64,000 nucleotides of DNA, from positions 1 through 64,000 of the forward strand of contig JADJFX010000008.1 in the NCBI GenBank assembly GCA_016708345.1. Direction: 5' to 3'. The notes beneath the pieces are model-generated. The model worked only from the letters and a program-made list of their open reading frames with translations, ran no database searches and had not been told where the DNA came from. The first letter of the stretch is position 1. Every line of letters begins with the position of its first letter. This document shows, one piece after another, positions 62,747 through 64,000 of this stretch. The position numbers and the translations under genes are program-made. The stretch is from Candidatus Rhodoferax bjergmarkensis. GTDB lineage: Bacteria > Pseudomonadota > Gammaproteobacteria > Burkholderiales > Burkholderiaceae_C.

Positions 62747-62929
62747 TTAGAGCACTTTGACCAGATAACTGATCTTGTTAATCATTCCGCGGACCTCAGG
62801 TGTGTCCACCAATTCGCTTGTGCTGTGCATTTTGCGAAGACCAAGGCCACGAACGGTGGCACGGTGCGATTCTTGACAGCCAATAGGACTGCGAACCAAT
62901 TGCACTGTGATTTTTTGCTGTGTTGTCAT
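62747..62929 (-). CDS. rpmD: 50S ribosomal protein L30
   Basis: 60 residues: MTTQQKITVQLVRSPIGCQE, then HRATVRGLGLRKMHSTSELV and DTPEVRGMINKISYLVKVL, the standard short bacterial L30. Between rpsE and rplO, with gaps of 15 bases or fewer. Confidence 0.97.
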   Translation of the reverse strand: MTTQQKITVQLVRSPIGCQESHRATVRGLGLRKMHSTSELVDTPEVRGMINKISYLVKVL

Positions 62930-62944
62930 TTTTCAAACTCCCAC

Positions 62945-63469
62945 TTAAACAAAGAGTTCTTCTACGGTTTTGCCACGCTTGGCCGCCACGTGCGACGGCG
63001 TTGTTGCATGTGAAAGCGCATCAAGTGTTGCACGAACCATGTTGTAAGGATTGGTTGAACCATGGCTTTTTGCTACGATGTCCGTAATGCCAACAACTTC
63101 AAATACAGCACGCATCGGTCCACCAGCAATAATGCCGGTACCCTTTGGAGCAGGTGCCATCATGACAGCAGCCGCACCGTGCTGACCCATCACCTTGTGA
63201 TGGATCGAACCATTTTTGAGTGATACTTTGGTGAGGTTGCGACGGGCTTCCTCCATCGCTTTTTGCACGGCTGCAGGCACTTCCTTTGATTTGCCTTTAC
63301 CCATACCAACACGACCTTCGCCATCACCAACCACGGTCAACGCTGCGAATCCAAGAATACGGCCACCCTTGACCACCTTGGTAACGCGATTGATCGCGAT
63401 CATTTTTTCGCGCAGACCGTCTTCAGGCCCTTCAGCCTTGCCCTGCATTTTCGCTTGTACTTTAGCCAT
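62945..63469 (-). CDS. rpsE: 30S ribosomal protein S5
   Basis: 174 residues. RVTKVVKGGRILGFAALTVV and GDGEGRVGMGKGKSKEVPAA form the double-stranded RNA-binding N-terminal domain; GTGIIAGGPMRAVFEVVGIT the C-terminal one. S5 affects translational fidelity. Normal length. Confidence 0.98.
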   Translation of the reverse strand: MAKVQAKMQGKAEGPEDGLREKMIAINRVTKVVKGGRILGFAALTVVGDGEGRVGMGKGKSKEVPAAVQKAMEEARRNLTKVSLKNGSIHHKVMGQHGAAAVMMAPAPKGTGIIAGGPMRAVFEVVGITDIVAKSHGSTNPYNMVRATLDALSHATTPSHVAAKRGKTVEELFV

Positions 63470-63486
63470 CTTAATTTCCGATCTGC

Positions 63487-63852
63487 TTAGAACTGCAAGC
63501 CTGCTTCACGTGCCGCATCAGCCAACGCTTTAACGCGGCCATGGTACGCAAAACCTGCACGATCAAAGGCGACTTTCTCGACACCAACCGCTTTGGCTTT
63601 TTCAGCCAGACGCTTGCCAATTGCTTGGGCTGCAGCTACGTTACCGCCCTTGCCCGAACCACCTAATGCGTTTCTCACCTCAGCTTCAACTGTGGACGCA
63701 GTTGCCAACACCTTGCCACCGTCGCCAGAAATGACGCTGGCATAAATGTGCAAGTTGGTACGATTTACCGTTAAACGGGCAACACCTTGATTGGCGATCC
63801 GAATACGTGTCTGACGTGCCCTGCGCAGACGCTGCTCTTTTTTGGTCAACAT
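63487..63852 (-). CDS. rplR: 50S ribosomal protein L18
   Basis: 121 residues: MLTKKEQRLRRARQTRIRIA, RLTVNRTNLHIYASVISGDG and the end FDRAGFAYHGRVKALADAAR. Binds 5S rRNA in the central protuberance. 17 bases upstream of rpsE. Confidence 0.98.
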   Translation of the reverse strand: MLTKKEQRLRRARQTRIRIANQGVARLTVNRTNLHIYASVISGDGGKVLATASTVEAEVRNALGGSGKGGNVAAAQAIGKRLAEKAKAVGVEKVAFDRAGFAYHGRVKALADAAREAGLQF

Positions 63853-63863
63853 GTTGCAGCTCC

Positions 63864-64000
63864 TTATTTCTTCTTGGTTTCTTTGATCGTGATTTTTTCG
63901 TCCGCATAACGAATTCCCTTGCCTTTATAAGGCTCGGGAGGGCGAACCGCACGAATTTCAGCAGCTACTTGACCTACGCGCTGACGATCCGCACCTTTGA
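63864..64000 (-). CDS. rplF: 50S ribosomal protein L6, C-terminal part (gene runs off the window)
   Basis: The last 44 codons are present: KGADRQRVGQVAAEIRAVRP, PEPYKGKGIRYADEKITIKE, then TKKK and TAA (63866-63864). This is the conserved C-terminus of L6 (YKGKGIRY). The start lies beyond position 64000. Confidence 0.95.
   Translation of the reverse strand, partial: KGADRQRVGQVAAEIRAVRPPEPYKGKGIRYADEKITIKETKKK

Overview
This window looks like a chromosomal segment of a betaproteobacterium of the family Comamonadaceae (Rhodoferax/Polaromonas-like). The pointers are the gene order of the S10/spc/alpha ribosomal cluster, the ahcY-tlyA-metF block under an S-adenosylhomocysteine riboswitch, an exosortase A-type exopolysaccharide regulatory module, and about ten copies of a short dispersed repeat (core GATAGCTGCTTGCGC) of a kind I associate with this family. 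The assignment is inference from gene content; no 16S gene is present.

Layout. (1) 1-7552: a run of exopolysaccharide assembly genes on the + strand (pyruvyl transferase, probable O-antigen polymerase, three glycosyltransferases, a GH99/WbsX-like protein, a DUF1972 glycosyltransferase), all frameshifted; all but the last are heavily broken. (2) 7555-13925: a mosaic made of dispersed repeats, copies of the 3' end of ugd and the 5' end of the phosphomannomutase gene, a GDP-mannose hydrolase, a truncated DUF4338 gene, an intact phosphomannomutase gene and two HEPN/nucleotidyltransferase (HepT-MntA type) pairs. (3) 13926-24709: nucleotide-sugar supply: ugd, an unknown lipoprotein, rfbB (one frameshift), rfbD, rfbA, rfbC, galE, a sugar nucleotidyltransferase and manC, giving UDP-glucuronate, dTDP-rhamnose, UDP-galactose and GDP-mannose. 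(4) 24720-33733: the PEP-CTERM/exosortase A-associated block on the - strand (PrsR, PrsK, EpsB-type sugar transferase, PLP decarboxylase, acyl-CoA ligase), a divergent acyl carrier protein and a PilZ protein. No exosortase gene lies in the window. (5) 33945-47083: housekeeping genes (metF, tlyA, ahcY with riboswitch, prfC, lipA), an AAA/PD-(D/E)XK protein, a DUF3108 protein, an HD-GYP-like protein, two conserved unknowns and a Bug-type binding protein.

(6) 47404-56592: a six-gene + strand operon for the ethylmalonyl-CoA pathway of acetyl-CoA assimilation: a DUF6986/HpcH-like lyase, mcd, mch (one frameshift), ecm, meaB and ccr. Two things stand out. Crotonyl-CoA carboxylase/reductase carries an in-frame C-terminal pair of CBS domains, which suggests adenylate control of the committed step. 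The position where the malyl-CoA/beta-methylmalyl-CoA lyase (mcl) would be expected is held by a longer DUF6986-family protein. I regard these as the most interesting leads here. (7) 56593-57440: remnants of mobile DNA. (8) 57441-64000: rplQ to rplF (3' end only) on the - strand.

Isolated single-base frameshifts in otherwise intact genes (rfbB, mch, the DUF1972 glycosyltransferase) may be sequencing errors or true mutations; the sequence alone cannot decide.
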